Shown: positions 8,218 to 13,196 of the stretch, in pieces
Position numbering within the stretch: the first letter of the stretch is position 1
Layout: every line of letters starts with the position of its first letter
NCBI GenBank assembly: GCA_016930895.1
Contig: JAFGFV010000146.1
Coordinates: forward strand, 1-13,196
Length of the DNA: 13,196 nt
Direction of reading: 5' to 3'
Origin: Spirochaetales bacterium
GTDB lineage: Bacteria > Spirochaetota > Spirochaetia > SZUA-6 > DRHE01
Translations under genes and position numbers: made by a program
Notes under the pieces: model-generated
The model's database searches: none
Seen by the model: the letters and a program-made list of their open reading frames with translations, nothing else
What the model was told of the DNA's origin: nothing

Positions 8218-8451
8218 TCAGGCGAACAAGTCCACGATCTGCGGGACCTGCTGGGTCGAGGAGGGAGGGGGCGCCGGCGGCGTTTCTGCCGGCGGCGTTT
8301 CCGCCGGCGGCGTTTCTGCCGGCGGTTGAGATCCCTGCCCCTGCGTCGCCGTCGTCTGCTCCGGGGGCGGGGCTGGCTGCTCCTCGGGCGGCGGCTGGGA
8401 CACGGGAGCCGGGGGAATGGGTGCGTAGCCTCCTACGCCAGCGGTCTCCAT
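8218..8451 (-). CDS. Small proline-rich protein of unknown function
   Basis: A 77-residue ORF that I do not recognise. It begins METAGVGGYAPIPP, continues with a Pro/Gln/Glu/Thr-rich disordered middle containing three copies of PPAET, and ends in a less biased tail QVPQIVDLFA. There is no signal peptide, membrane segment or cysteine. Evidence that it is real: an ATG at 8451-8449, a GAGAGG-type ribosome site at 8461-8466 (9 bases spacing), and an upstream TATATT box in an AT-rich gap. It is divergent from mutS and convergent with ruvX. The framed ends around a disordered core resemble small, poorly described proteins I associate with motile bacteria, but this is only an impression. It could still be a spurious ORF in GC-rich DNA. 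Confidence 0.55.
   Translation of the reverse strand: METAGVGGYAPIPPAPVSQPPPEEQPAPPPEQTTATQGQGSQPPAETPPAETPPAETPPAPPPSSTQQVPQIVDLFA
8273..8325 (-). repeat. 15-bp tandem repeat coding for PPAET units
   Basis: Three consecutive 15-bp units (8273-8287, 8288-8302, 8303-8317) reading GCCGGCGGCGTTTCT on the + strand, with one T-to-C change in the second, are followed by the first 8 bases of a fourth (8318-8325). On the - strand each unit encodes five residues of the small proline-rich protein. A unit divisible by three keeps the frame when copy number changes. Confidence 0.85.
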
Positions 8452-8452
8452 G

Positions 8453-8482
8453 TTGTTCTGCCTCTCGCTAATCTAATATAAT
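8453..8482 (+). promoter_or_regulatory. Sigma-70-like promoter of mutS
   Basis: A perfect TATAAT at 8477-8482 stands out in GC-rich DNA. TTGTTC at 8453-8458, 18 bases upstream, matches only the TTG of a -35 box. The expected transcription start (about 8489-8492) is at or just before the mutS ATG at 8492, so the mRNA would be leaderless or nearly so. The -35 assignment is weak; the -10 is strong. Confidence 0.6.
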
Positions 8483-8504
8483 CTACCGCATATGCCCGGG
8501 ACAA
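8475..8504 (-). promoter_or_regulatory. Candidate promoter of the small proline-rich gene
   Basis: On the - strand TATATT (8480-8475) is 18 bases after TTGTCC (8504-8499). A start near 8468 would give a 5' leader of about 17 bases containing the ribosome site. It overlaps the mutS promoter on the other strand, so the two would compete for the same AT-rich segment. Both boxes are imperfect. Confidence 0.4.
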
Positions 8505-11293
8505 CTCCCATGATGCGGCAGTATCGCCGCATCAAGAGCCAGCATCGGGATACCATCCTCTTCTTTCGGCTCGGAGATTTCTACGAGATGTTCGAGCAGG
8601 ACGCGGTGGAAGCCTCGAGGCTGTTGGACCTGACCCTGACCCAGCGCAACGGGGTGCCCATGTGCGGCCTCCCGTACCACGCCGCGGACAGCTACATCGC
8701 CCGTGTGTTGAAGGCCGGCCGCAAGATCGCGATCTGTGAGCAGACGCACGTTCCCAGGGCCGGCCTGGCGACCCGCGAGGTCACCGAGGTGATCACCCCC
8801 GGAACCGTGGTGGACGAGAACCTGCTCGACCGGAGCACGAACAACTACCTCGTGGCGATCGGGGCGCAGGGGGGGCAGGTCTGCATGGCATACATCGACC
8901 TGTCGACTTCGGACTTCTGCGCCACCCGCTTTCCCCACGCCGGCAGCCTGGAACGCTTTCGGCGCGAAATGCTGCGCCTCGGGCCGAGGGAAGTCCTGGT
9001 ACAGGAGTCGCTCCTGGAGAGCGACGACGGGCTGGCCGCCCTGCTTCGAGAGCGCGAAGGGCTGGTGATCAACCGCCTGCCCGACTGGAGCTTCGATCTG
9101 GAGTCAAACCGGCAGCGCCTGGAGAGCCAACTGGGCGTGGCCCATCTCAAGGGCTTCGGCCTGGAGAGCGACTCCCCGGAGATCGCCGCGGCCGGGGTCA
9201 TCCTGGGCTACCTGGGGGACACCGCCAAAGGGGTCCTGCGGCACATCCGGGACCTCACCGTGTACGCCGATTCGAGCTACATGGGCTTGGACGAGTCGAC
9301 CCTCCGCAATCTGGAGATCGTCCAGAACCTGAACGACCGGACGCGCCGCTACACGCTGCTGGAGGTGCTCGACCAGACGCGCACCTCCATGGGCTCCCGC
9401 AAGCTCAAGCGCTGGCTGTTGCATCCGCTCAAGAACGCAGAAGCGATCAACGAACGTCTGGACCGGGTCGAGTTTTTCTACAAGAACCAGATCCTGCTCT
9501 CGCGGGTGCGCAGCGAGCTTGCCGGGTTCTACGACCTGGAGCGGCTGTCCTCGCGGATCGCGCTGGAGAAGGCCCATGCCAAGGACCTGCTGGCCGTCAA
9601 GGGCTCCCTGGCCGTCATCGAAGCCCTCTGCACGCTCCTGGAGCCCTATCCCGAGATATCCCCGGGCGTGGCCAGGGTGGCTGGCCGAAGGGACAGGATC
9701 CGGGAGCTGTTCCGCCTGCTCGACAGCGCCATCCTCGAGGAACCCTCGATCCAGCTCAACGAGGGCAACCTGATCAAGCCCGGGTTCGATCCGGAGCTGG
9801 ACCGGACCCGGGAGGTCAAGGAGAACGCCCGCAAGCTCCTGCGCGGCTACCTGGACCGGGAGCGCGAGCAGACCGGCATCGCCAACCTCAAGCTCAAGTA
9901 CAACCGCATCATCGGGCACTTCCTGGAGGTCACCAAATCGAACCTGCCGCTCGTCCCGGGGCATTTCATTCGCCGGCAGACCCTGGTCGGAGGCGAGCGC
10001 TACACCACGGACGAGCTGAGCGGCATGGAGAGCGACATCAACAATGCCTCGGAGCGACTGATCGAGCTCGAGCGGCAGCGTTTCCTGGAGGTGCGGCGGG
10101 CGGCGCAGGAGGAGCTCGACCTGCTTCTCGATGCGGCGGAAGTCTTCTCGGAGTTCGACGTTCTCCAGTCCTTCGCCTTCTGCGCAACCCTGCACGGCTA
10201 CGCCCGGCCCCGGATAAGCTCGCGTCGGGGCATCCGGATCGAAGAAGGGCGGCACCCGGTGGTGGAGGCGAACCTGCCGGCGGGAAGCTTCGTGCCCAAC
10301 AGCCTCGAGCTGGAGGAGGAGGGGACGTCCTTCGTGCTGCTGACCGGACCCAACATGGCCGGCAAGTCCACGTTCCTGCGCCAGAACGCCCTGATCGTGC
10401 TGATGGCCCAGATCGGCTGTTTTGTCCCGGCCGCTTCGGCCCAGGTCGGGATCGTCGACAGCCTGTTTTGCCGGGTAGGGGCCACGGACAACCTGGCGCG
10501 GGGTGAGTCCACGTTCCTCGTGGAGATGAGCGAAACCGCCAACATCCTGCGCTCGGCCACGGCCGGCAGCCTGATCATCATGGACGAAGTGGGACGCGGC
10601 ACGGGCACCCAGGACGGGCTGGCCATCGCCTGGGCGGTGTCGGAGCACATTCTGGGAACGGTGCGCGCCTTCACCCTGTTCGCCACGCACTACCACGAGC
10701 TCACTGCCCTCCAGCACGAGCACCTGGAAAACCTGTCCATGGCCGTCCTGGAAAGGGAGGGACAGATCGTCTTTCTCAAGCAGGTGCGCAGGGGCCCGGC
10801 CGATCAATCCTATGGGATTCACGTCGCCCAGCTGGCCGGGGTCCCCCGGGAGGTGGTGGACAGGGCGGGGGAGCTGCTGCGGGAGCTGCGTTCCAGGGGC
10901 GCGGAGCGTGCGCAGCCCGCGCTCCTGGACAACGGATCCCGTGAGCTCGAGGAGGCAGCGGCGGGGAGGGCCGGCGCAGACACGGGAGGCGCGAGCAAGG
11001 AAGACGCAAGCGCGGCGCCTGCGGCTCCCGGAGGTGAGCCCCGGCAGGGGCTGCTGTTCGCGCCGCAGGAGGTGTTCGCCCAGGAGTTGCTGCACCTGGA
11101 TCTCGACCGCCTCAGGCCCCTGGAAGCCCTGCAGCTCCTGGCCCGCTGGCAGGAGGAGCTGCGCGAGCTACACGGAGAGAGCCCAGGTTCCCGTCCGCGC
11201 CACGGGCGGCGGAGCTCCGGGTCCGGGGGCAGGCCGAGCGGCGACGAGGCACATCGCGACGAGGCACCCGGCGAGGGGCCGCCCGGCGGATAA
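8492..11293 (+). CDS. mutS: DNA mismatch repair protein MutS
   Basis: A 933-residue MutS that recognises mismatches and small loops and starts MutHL/MutL-type repair in the cytoplasm. The mismatch-reading motif is F30-Y31-E32 in FFRLGDFYEMF. The connector (about 120-250) and lever/clamp domains (about 265-560) follow. The ATPase has Walker A G619-PNMAGK-S626, the signature region with DNLARGESTF, Walker B LIIMDEVGRGT with D698-E699, and ATHYHEL. A likely beta-clamp binding motif QGLLF is at 852-856, and a C-terminal dimerisation-like helix DLDRLRPLEALQLLARWQEEL follows. It is longer than the usual 850-870 residues because of an Ala/Gly-rich linker (about 805-850) and a charged disordered tail after about 895, with GACGAGGCAC repeated at 11243-11252 and 11258-11267. 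No ribosome binding site precedes the ATG; the TATAAT box is 9 bases upstream. Confidence 0.97.
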   Translation: MPGTTPMMRQYRRIKSQHRDTILFFRLGDFYEMFEQDAVEASRLLDLTLTQRNGVPMCGLPYHAADSYIARVLKAGRKIAICEQTHVPRAGLATREVTEVITPGTVVDENLLDRSTNNYLVAIGAQGGQVCMAYIDLSTSDFCATRFPHAGSLERFRREMLRLGPREVLVQESLLESDDGLAALLREREGLVINRLPDWSFDLESNRQRLESQLGVAHLKGFGLESDSPEIAAAGVILGYLGDTAKGVLRHIRDLTVYADSSYMGLDESTLRNLEIVQNLNDRTRRYTLLEVLDQTRTSMGSRKLKRWLLHPLKNAEAINERLDRVEFFYKNQILLSRVRSELAGFYDLERLSSRIALEKAHAKDLLAVKGSLAVIEALCTLLEPYPEISPGVARVAGRRDRIRELFRLLDSAILEEPSIQLNEGNLIKPGFDPELDRTREVKENARKLLRGYLDREREQTGIANLKLKYNRIIGHFLEVTKSNLPLVPGHFIRRQTLVGGERYTTDELSGMESDINNASERLIELERQRFLEVRRAAQEELDLLLDAAEVFSEFDVLQSFAFCATLHGYARPRISSRRGIRIEEGRHPVVEANLPAGSFVPNSLELEEEGTSFVLLTGPNMAGKSTFLRQNALIVLMAQIGCFVPAASAQVGIVDSLFCRVGATDNLARGESTFLVEMSETANILRSATAGSLIIMDEVGRGTGTQDGLAIAWAVSEHILGTVRAFTLFATHYHELTALQHEHLENLSMAVLEREGQIVFLKQVRRGPADQSYGIHVAQLAGVPREVVDRAGELLRELRSRGAERAQPALLDNGSRELEEAAAGRAGADTGGASKEDASAAPAAPGGEPRQGLLFAPQEVFAQELLHLDLDRLRPLEALQLLARWQEELRELHGESPGSRPRHGRRSSGSGGRPSGDEAHRDEAPGEGPPGG

Positions 11294-11299
11294 GAAAGC

Positions 11300-11327
11300 G
11301 ACGCCCCTGTCGATCCGAGCCGGCGTC
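11300..11327 (-). terminator. Inverted repeat between convergent mutS and the - strand gene
   Basis: GACGCC (11300-11305) and GGCGTC (11322-11327) form a perfect 6-bp stem with a 16-base loop in the 33-base gap between converging genes. On the - strand it is followed by GCTTTCTTA, a poor T-tract; on the + strand there is none. A weak terminator at best, possibly Rho-independent only for the - strand gene. Confidence 0.3.
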
Positions 11328-11923
11328 TATCCCAGCAGGCGCAGGACGTTCTCCCGCTGGATCTCCAGCAGTCGACCTCCGGCCTCCCGGATTCCCTCCT
11401 TCAGGGACTCCAGCGGGTCTCCGCCACCGGCGATGGCGCGGCTGTTCTGCTGGGCCGTTTCGAAGCGGCTGAGCTCCATGGCGAGCCGCCCCAGCCGGAC
11501 GGTGCTTTCCTCGATGAGCCCGCGGAGACCCTGACCGTCGCGATCCCGCAGGATCCGCTCCAGCTGCTCGCCCAAGGAAGCCAAGACGGGCTCTCCTCTG
11601 TAGGTCACCGCCGCGGCGTAGGCCTGCAGGGATTCCTCCGAAGGTTGGCCTGTCCCGGCGCTTCCCAGGCGAGCCTCGAGTCCTTCCAGCCCGCCGAGGA
11701 CCCGCTGGGCCCGCGCCACCTCGCGCTGGAGGAGCAGCAGGCGGCTGCGGTATTCCTCGAGCCCGGAAGCGCGCAGTTCCCCGTCCTCCAATGCGCGAGC
11801 CCGGTGGCCTTGGTCGGCCATGGTGCCGCGGGCTGCACCCGGACGGGCGCGGCGTTCGCCGAGGTGCGGCGCAGACAACTCCTGCGCCGAGCCGGATGAG
11901 ATGTTCCGGATTGTGATGTCCAC
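11327..11923 (-). CDS. Unknown protein with a coiled-coil-like body and flagellin-like C-terminal end
   Basis: A 198-residue protein I cannot name. It starts at GTG (11923-11921) with an excellent ribosome site GGGAGGA (11929-11935) 5 bases upstream, which supports a real gene. The N-terminus MDITIRNISSG is followed by a polar stretch, then long Leu/Arg/Glu-rich helical segments (about 50-90 and 115-160). The last 25 residues read IREAGGRLLEIQRENVLRLLG. The pattern A-G-x-x-L...N-V-L-x-L-L at the very end resembles the C-terminal D0 helix of flagellins (for example ...QNVLSLLR). No signal peptide or membrane segment is visible. It is divergent from comF and convergent with mutS. A flagellar or secretion-related role is only a guess; it could be a lineage-specific cytoplasmic coiled-coil protein. 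Confidence 0.72.
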   Translation of the reverse strand: MDITIRNISSGSAQELSAPHLGERRARPGAARGTMADQGHRARALEDGELRASGLEEYRSRLLLLQREVARAQRVLGGLEGLEARLGSAGTGQPSEESLQAYAAAVTYRGEPVLASLGEQLERILRDRDGQGLRGLIEESTVRLGRLAMELSRFETAQQNSRAIAGGGDPLESLKEGIREAGGRLLEIQRENVLRLLG

Positions 11924-11928
11924 TTGAT

Positions 11929-11935
11929 TCCTCCC
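11929..11935 (-). promoter_or_regulatory. Strong ribosome binding site fixing a GTG start
   Basis: GGGAGGA on the - strand with a 5-base spacer to GTG 11923-11921. It is one of the best ribosome sites in the window and decides the start of the unknown - strand gene. Confidence 0.7.
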
Positions 11936-11944
11936 AGTACCCGC

Positions 11945-11974
11945 AGTTTAGCCGATCGCCGGTGCCGCTGTCAA
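11945..11974 (-). promoter_or_regulatory. Promoter of the - strand coiled-coil-like gene
   Basis: On the - strand a perfect TTGACA (11974-11969) is followed after 18 bases by TAAACT (11950-11945). A start near 11938 gives a leader of about 15 bases holding the GGGAGGA site. It is back to back with the comF promoter. Confidence 0.55.
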
Positions 11975-11986
11975 ATTCTTGTCAAA
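11969..11986. repeat. Direct repeat TGTCAAA spaced one helical turn
   Basis: TGTCAAA occurs at 11969-11975 and 11980-11986, an 11-bp period. The first copy forms the -35 box of the - strand promoter and the second overlaps the -35 of the comF promoter. It may simply be two -35 boxes, or an operator for a shared regulator. Confidence 0.45.
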
Positions 11987-12006
11987 ACGATGAACCGGTG
12001 TATGAT
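11979..12006 (+). promoter_or_regulatory. Promoter of comF
   Basis: TTGTCA (11979-11984), 16 bases, then TATGAT (12001-12006); each box is one base away from consensus. The expected start near 12013 leaves a leader of about 22 bases with the AGGAGGG site. Confidence 0.6.
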
Positions 12007-12021
12007 GGCCCCTGGGGCCAC

Positions 12022-12037
12022 AGGAGGGTGATCGTTG
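12022..12037 (+). promoter_or_regulatory. Ribosome binding site and TTG start of comF
   Basis: AGGAGGG (12022-12028) is 6 bases before TTG 12035-12037. The only nearby ATG (12042) is out of frame, so this near-perfect site supports the TTG start. Confidence 0.65.
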
Positions 12038-12754
12038 CGGGATGCATGGGCGGCGCACCTGGGGAGCTCCGTGCTGGAGCTGCTGTTTCCGGGCAGCTGC
12101 CTGCTGTGCGGGAGGCAGCTCCTGGGCTGCGCCGCGCCGCATTTTCCGGTGTGCCGCGAATGCCTGTCGGCCCTGGTTCCCATACAGCAGCCGCGGCGCT
12201 GCCGCGTGTGCAGCATGCCCCTCGTTTCCGAGTCCGGGTTCTGCACGCGCTGCCGCTCGCGGGAGTTTGCCTTCGACCGGTGCTTGGCCCTGTACGAATA
12301 CGGCGGCAGGATCCGCGAGCTTCTCTACCAGTTCAAGTTCCAGGGCCGCAGGCGAGCGGCCCGGGTCCTGGGTGGCCTGATGGGCCCCGCCTACCGGGAA
12401 CGCTTCGCCGGCCTGCCGGCGGTGCCGGTGCCGTGCAGCCCCCGAGGGAGACGGCGGCGCGGATGGGACCCCATGGCCGAGGTGGCGAAGGTGCTGAGGC
12501 GGAGCTTTGGCGTCGAGGTCCAGGAGCTTCTGCGGCGTGGCGCCTCCCGGGAGCAGAAGGCCCTGGGCTTCGACGAGCGCCTGGCCAACGTGCGGGACGC
12601 GATCCGGCTCAAGGACCCCGGGGCCTCGGTGCCATCGGAACTCGTGCTGGTCGACGATATCTTGACCACCGGAGCCACCACGAGTGAGTGCGCCCGCCTG
12701 CTCAAGGGCGCCGGCGCCCGGAGGGTCGAGGTCCTGGTGTTCGCCATCGACTGA
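12035..12754 (+). CDS. comF: ComF family protein (double zinc finger plus phosphoribosyltransferase domain)
   Basis: A 239-residue ComF/GntX-family protein. The N-terminus has two four-cysteine clusters, C22-C25-C40-C43 and C56-C59-C70-C73, which should each bind zinc. FDRCLALYEYGGRIRELLYQFKFQG is the family's conserved link. The C-terminal phosphoribosyltransferase domain has VPVPCSPRGRRRRGWDP (usually ...RGFNQ) and the PRPP loop VDDILTTGATT at 206-216. ComF helps pull single-stranded DNA through the inner membrane in competent bacteria, but homologues are widespread in species without known competence, where their role is unclear. No other competence gene is in the window. It has its own promoter and is followed by a separate promoter for rimP. 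Length and motifs indicate an intact gene. Confidence 0.93.
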   Translation: MRDAWAAHLGSSVLELLFPGSCLLCGRQLLGCAAPHFPVCRECLSALVPIQQPRRCRVCSMPLVSESGFCTRCRSREFAFDRCLALYEYGGRIRELLYQFKFQGRRRAARVLGGLMGPAYRERFAGLPAVPVPCSPRGRRRRGWDPMAEVAKVLRRSFGVEVQELLRRGASREQKALGFDERLANVRDAIRLKDPGASVPSELVLVDDILTTGATTSECARLLKGAGARRVEVLVFAID

Positions 12755-12791
12755 CCCCGGGTCCGCCGGCTGCGGCGTCTGTGCTCGCCGG

Positions 12792-12807
12792 CGTCGGCTC
12801 GCCGACG
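12792..12807 (+). terminator. Small GC hairpin after comF
   Basis: CGTCGG CTCG CCGACG is a perfect 6-bp stem with a 4-base loop, 37 bases after the comF stop. No T-run follows; the next bases are the TTGACA of the rimP promoter. It may help end comF transcripts or act as a protein site next to the promoter. Confidence 0.3.
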
Positions 12808-12836
12808 TTGACATTCCACGGCGTTATTGCTATTTT
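12808..12836 (+). promoter_or_regulatory. Upstream rimP-operon promoter (P1)
   Basis: A perfect TTGACA (12808-12813), an ideal 17-base spacer, then TATTTT (12831-12836), in a sudden AT-rich stretch. The expected start is near 12843, giving a leader of about 80 bases that contains the terminator before rimP. Confidence 0.7.
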
Positions 12837-12855
12837 AAAGTTGACTTGATACAGT
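12827..12855 (+). promoter_or_regulatory. Second, overlapping rimP-operon promoter (P2)
   Basis: TTGCTA (12827-12832), 17 bases, then TACAGT (12850-12855) preceded by TGA, which gives an extended -10 (TGnTACAGT). The start would be near 12862. Weaker than P1 and partly overlapping it. Confidence 0.4.
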
Positions 12856-12875
12856 GCAGCAGACGCTTGAAGCTT

Positions 12876-12904
12876 AAGAGTCGAAGGTTCGACTCTTTTT
12901 TTTT
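12876..12904 (+). terminator. Strong intrinsic terminator in the rimP leader
   Basis: AAGAGTCGAA (12876-12885) and TTCGACTCTT (12888-12897) are exact reverse complements separated by GG, giving a 9-bp stem with a 4-base loop. A run of nine T (12896-12904) follows. It lies downstream of both rimP promoters and 17 bases before the rimP ATG, so it should stop much of the transcription entering the operon unless it is modulated. Any comF read-through would also end here. Confidence 0.85.
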
Positions 12905-12916
12905 GAAAGAGTTCGA
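12889..12916 (+). promoter_or_regulatory. Alternative hairpin joining the terminator arm to the rimP ribosome site
   Basis: The 3' terminator arm TCGACTCTTT (12889-12898) can also pair with AAAGAGTTCGA (12906-12916) with one bulged T and a 7-base loop. The two hairpins exclude each other, and the second covers part of the GAGGGG before the ATG. Pairing is seen in the sequence; a regulatory role is inference. Confidence 0.4.
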
Positions 12917-12921
12917 GGGGT

Positions 12922-13196
12922 ATGAGCGAAGAGTTCCGTAGCCGGATCCTCGCGGAAGTGACGCCGATCGTCTCCGGGATGGGCTTCCGGCTGGTTGAGC
13001 TCAGGCACGGGCAGAGCCACAGGCAGAACCATGTCTCGGTTACGGTGTATCGGCCGGAGGGCGTGTCCGTGGGCGACTGTGCCGCCATATCCCGGGTGCT
13101 GCACCCCCGTTTGGAGCTCATGGAGGAGCTGGAGAACCTGCGTCTCGAGGTGACTTCCCCGGGGCTGGACCGGGTGATCAAGAGCCCGGAAGAATA
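12922..13196 (+). CDS. rimP: Ribosome maturation factor RimP, N-terminal part (runs off the window)
   Basis: 91 codons of a gene cut by the window end. The sequence MSEEFRSRILAEVTPIVSGM, then GFRLVELRHG, VSVTVYRPEGVSVGDCAAISRVL and LRLEVTSPGLDRVIKS is typical of RimP; the motif EVTSPGLDR is diagnostic. RimP binds the free 30S subunit and is needed for its late maturation. In most bacteria rimP heads an operon with nusA and infB, which are expected just downstream. The start is ATG 12922; the reading frame has a TGA at 12904-12906, so it cannot begin further upstream. GAGGGG (12915-12920) is very close to the ATG, with AAAGAG at 12906-12911 as an alternative ribosome site. It follows an intrinsic terminator, so its expression is probably attenuated. 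Confidence 0.93.
   Translation, partial: MSEEFRSRILAEVTPIVSGMGFRLVELRHGQSHRQNHVSVTVYRPEGVSVGDCAAISRVLHPRLELMEELENLRLEVTSPGLDRVIKSPEE

Noticed and set aside
8273..8325. Short tandem units resembling a CRISPR array.
   Set aside because: The 15-bp units are directly adjacent with no spacers and are in frame in a coding sequence.
8043..8471. A + strand frame running from inside ruvX through the intergenic repeat.
   Set aside because: It starts inside ruvX in the wrong frame and its product is low-complexity Ala/Pro; the opposite strand has the better start, ribosome site and promoter.
11962..12687. A 241-codon + strand frame overlapping comF.
   Set aside because: It lies in another frame of comF, whose zinc clusters and PRPP loop are unmistakable, and it lacks a ribosome site.
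12755..12921. Possible tRNA before rimP, as metY is in E. coli.
   Set aside because: No cloverleaf, T-loop motif or CCA end is visible; the segment holds promoters and a terminator.
12684..12941. An 85-codon + strand open frame crossing the comF-rimP gap.
   Set aside because: It overlaps the comF 3' end out of frame, runs through the promoters and terminator, has no ribosome site and a biased composition.

Overview
The window looks like chromosomal DNA from a GC-rich spirochaete (Spirochaetota). Most third codon positions are G or C. The order tamB - bamA - skp - (ruvX) - mutS - comF - rimP matches, as far as I recall, the core order in Borrelia burgdorferi (about BB0794-BB0801) and in part Treponema pallidum (TP0325-TP0328). 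As in spirochaetes that lack LPS, the bamA-skp pair is not followed by the lpxD-fabZ-lpxA genes of Proteobacteria. The assignment is inferred from gene order and composition; no rRNA or marker search was possible.

Region 1 (1-8196, + strand) is an outer-membrane biogenesis operon. It starts with the C-terminal end of a TonB-family protein. A TamB-like inner-membrane-anchored bridge protein follows, starting on a TTG inside the TonB stop. Then come BamA (five POTRA domains plus a barrel), a Skp/OmpH periplasmic chaperone and the RuvX/YqgF nuclease-fold protein. The genes overlap or are separated by 1-18 bases, each with a visible ribosome binding site, so they are probably co-transcribed. The promoter lies upstream of the window.

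Region 2 (8197-11326) holds mutS on the + strand and, divergent from it, a 77-residue proline-rich protein on the - strand that contains a 15-bp tandem repeat. The 40-bp AT-rich gap between them carries back-to-back sigma-70-like promoters. The mutS promoter lies so close to the ATG that its mRNA should be nearly leaderless.

Region 3 (11327-12754) repeats this layout. A - strand gene of unknown function, with a coiled-coil-like body and a flagellin-like C-terminal end, is divergent from comF on the + strand. The two share a compact promoter region whose -35 boxes lie in a TGTCAAA direct repeat.

Region 4 (12755-13196) is the head of what is probably the rimP-nusA-infB operon. Two overlapping promoters lead into a short leader that ends in a very strong intrinsic terminator only 17 bases before the rimP start codon. 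This suggests transcription attenuation, possibly NusA autoregulation as described for Bacillus. It is the most interesting regulatory signal here. The window is otherwise mostly conserved housekeeping, and I see no mobile elements, CRISPR arrays, tRNA or rRNA genes.
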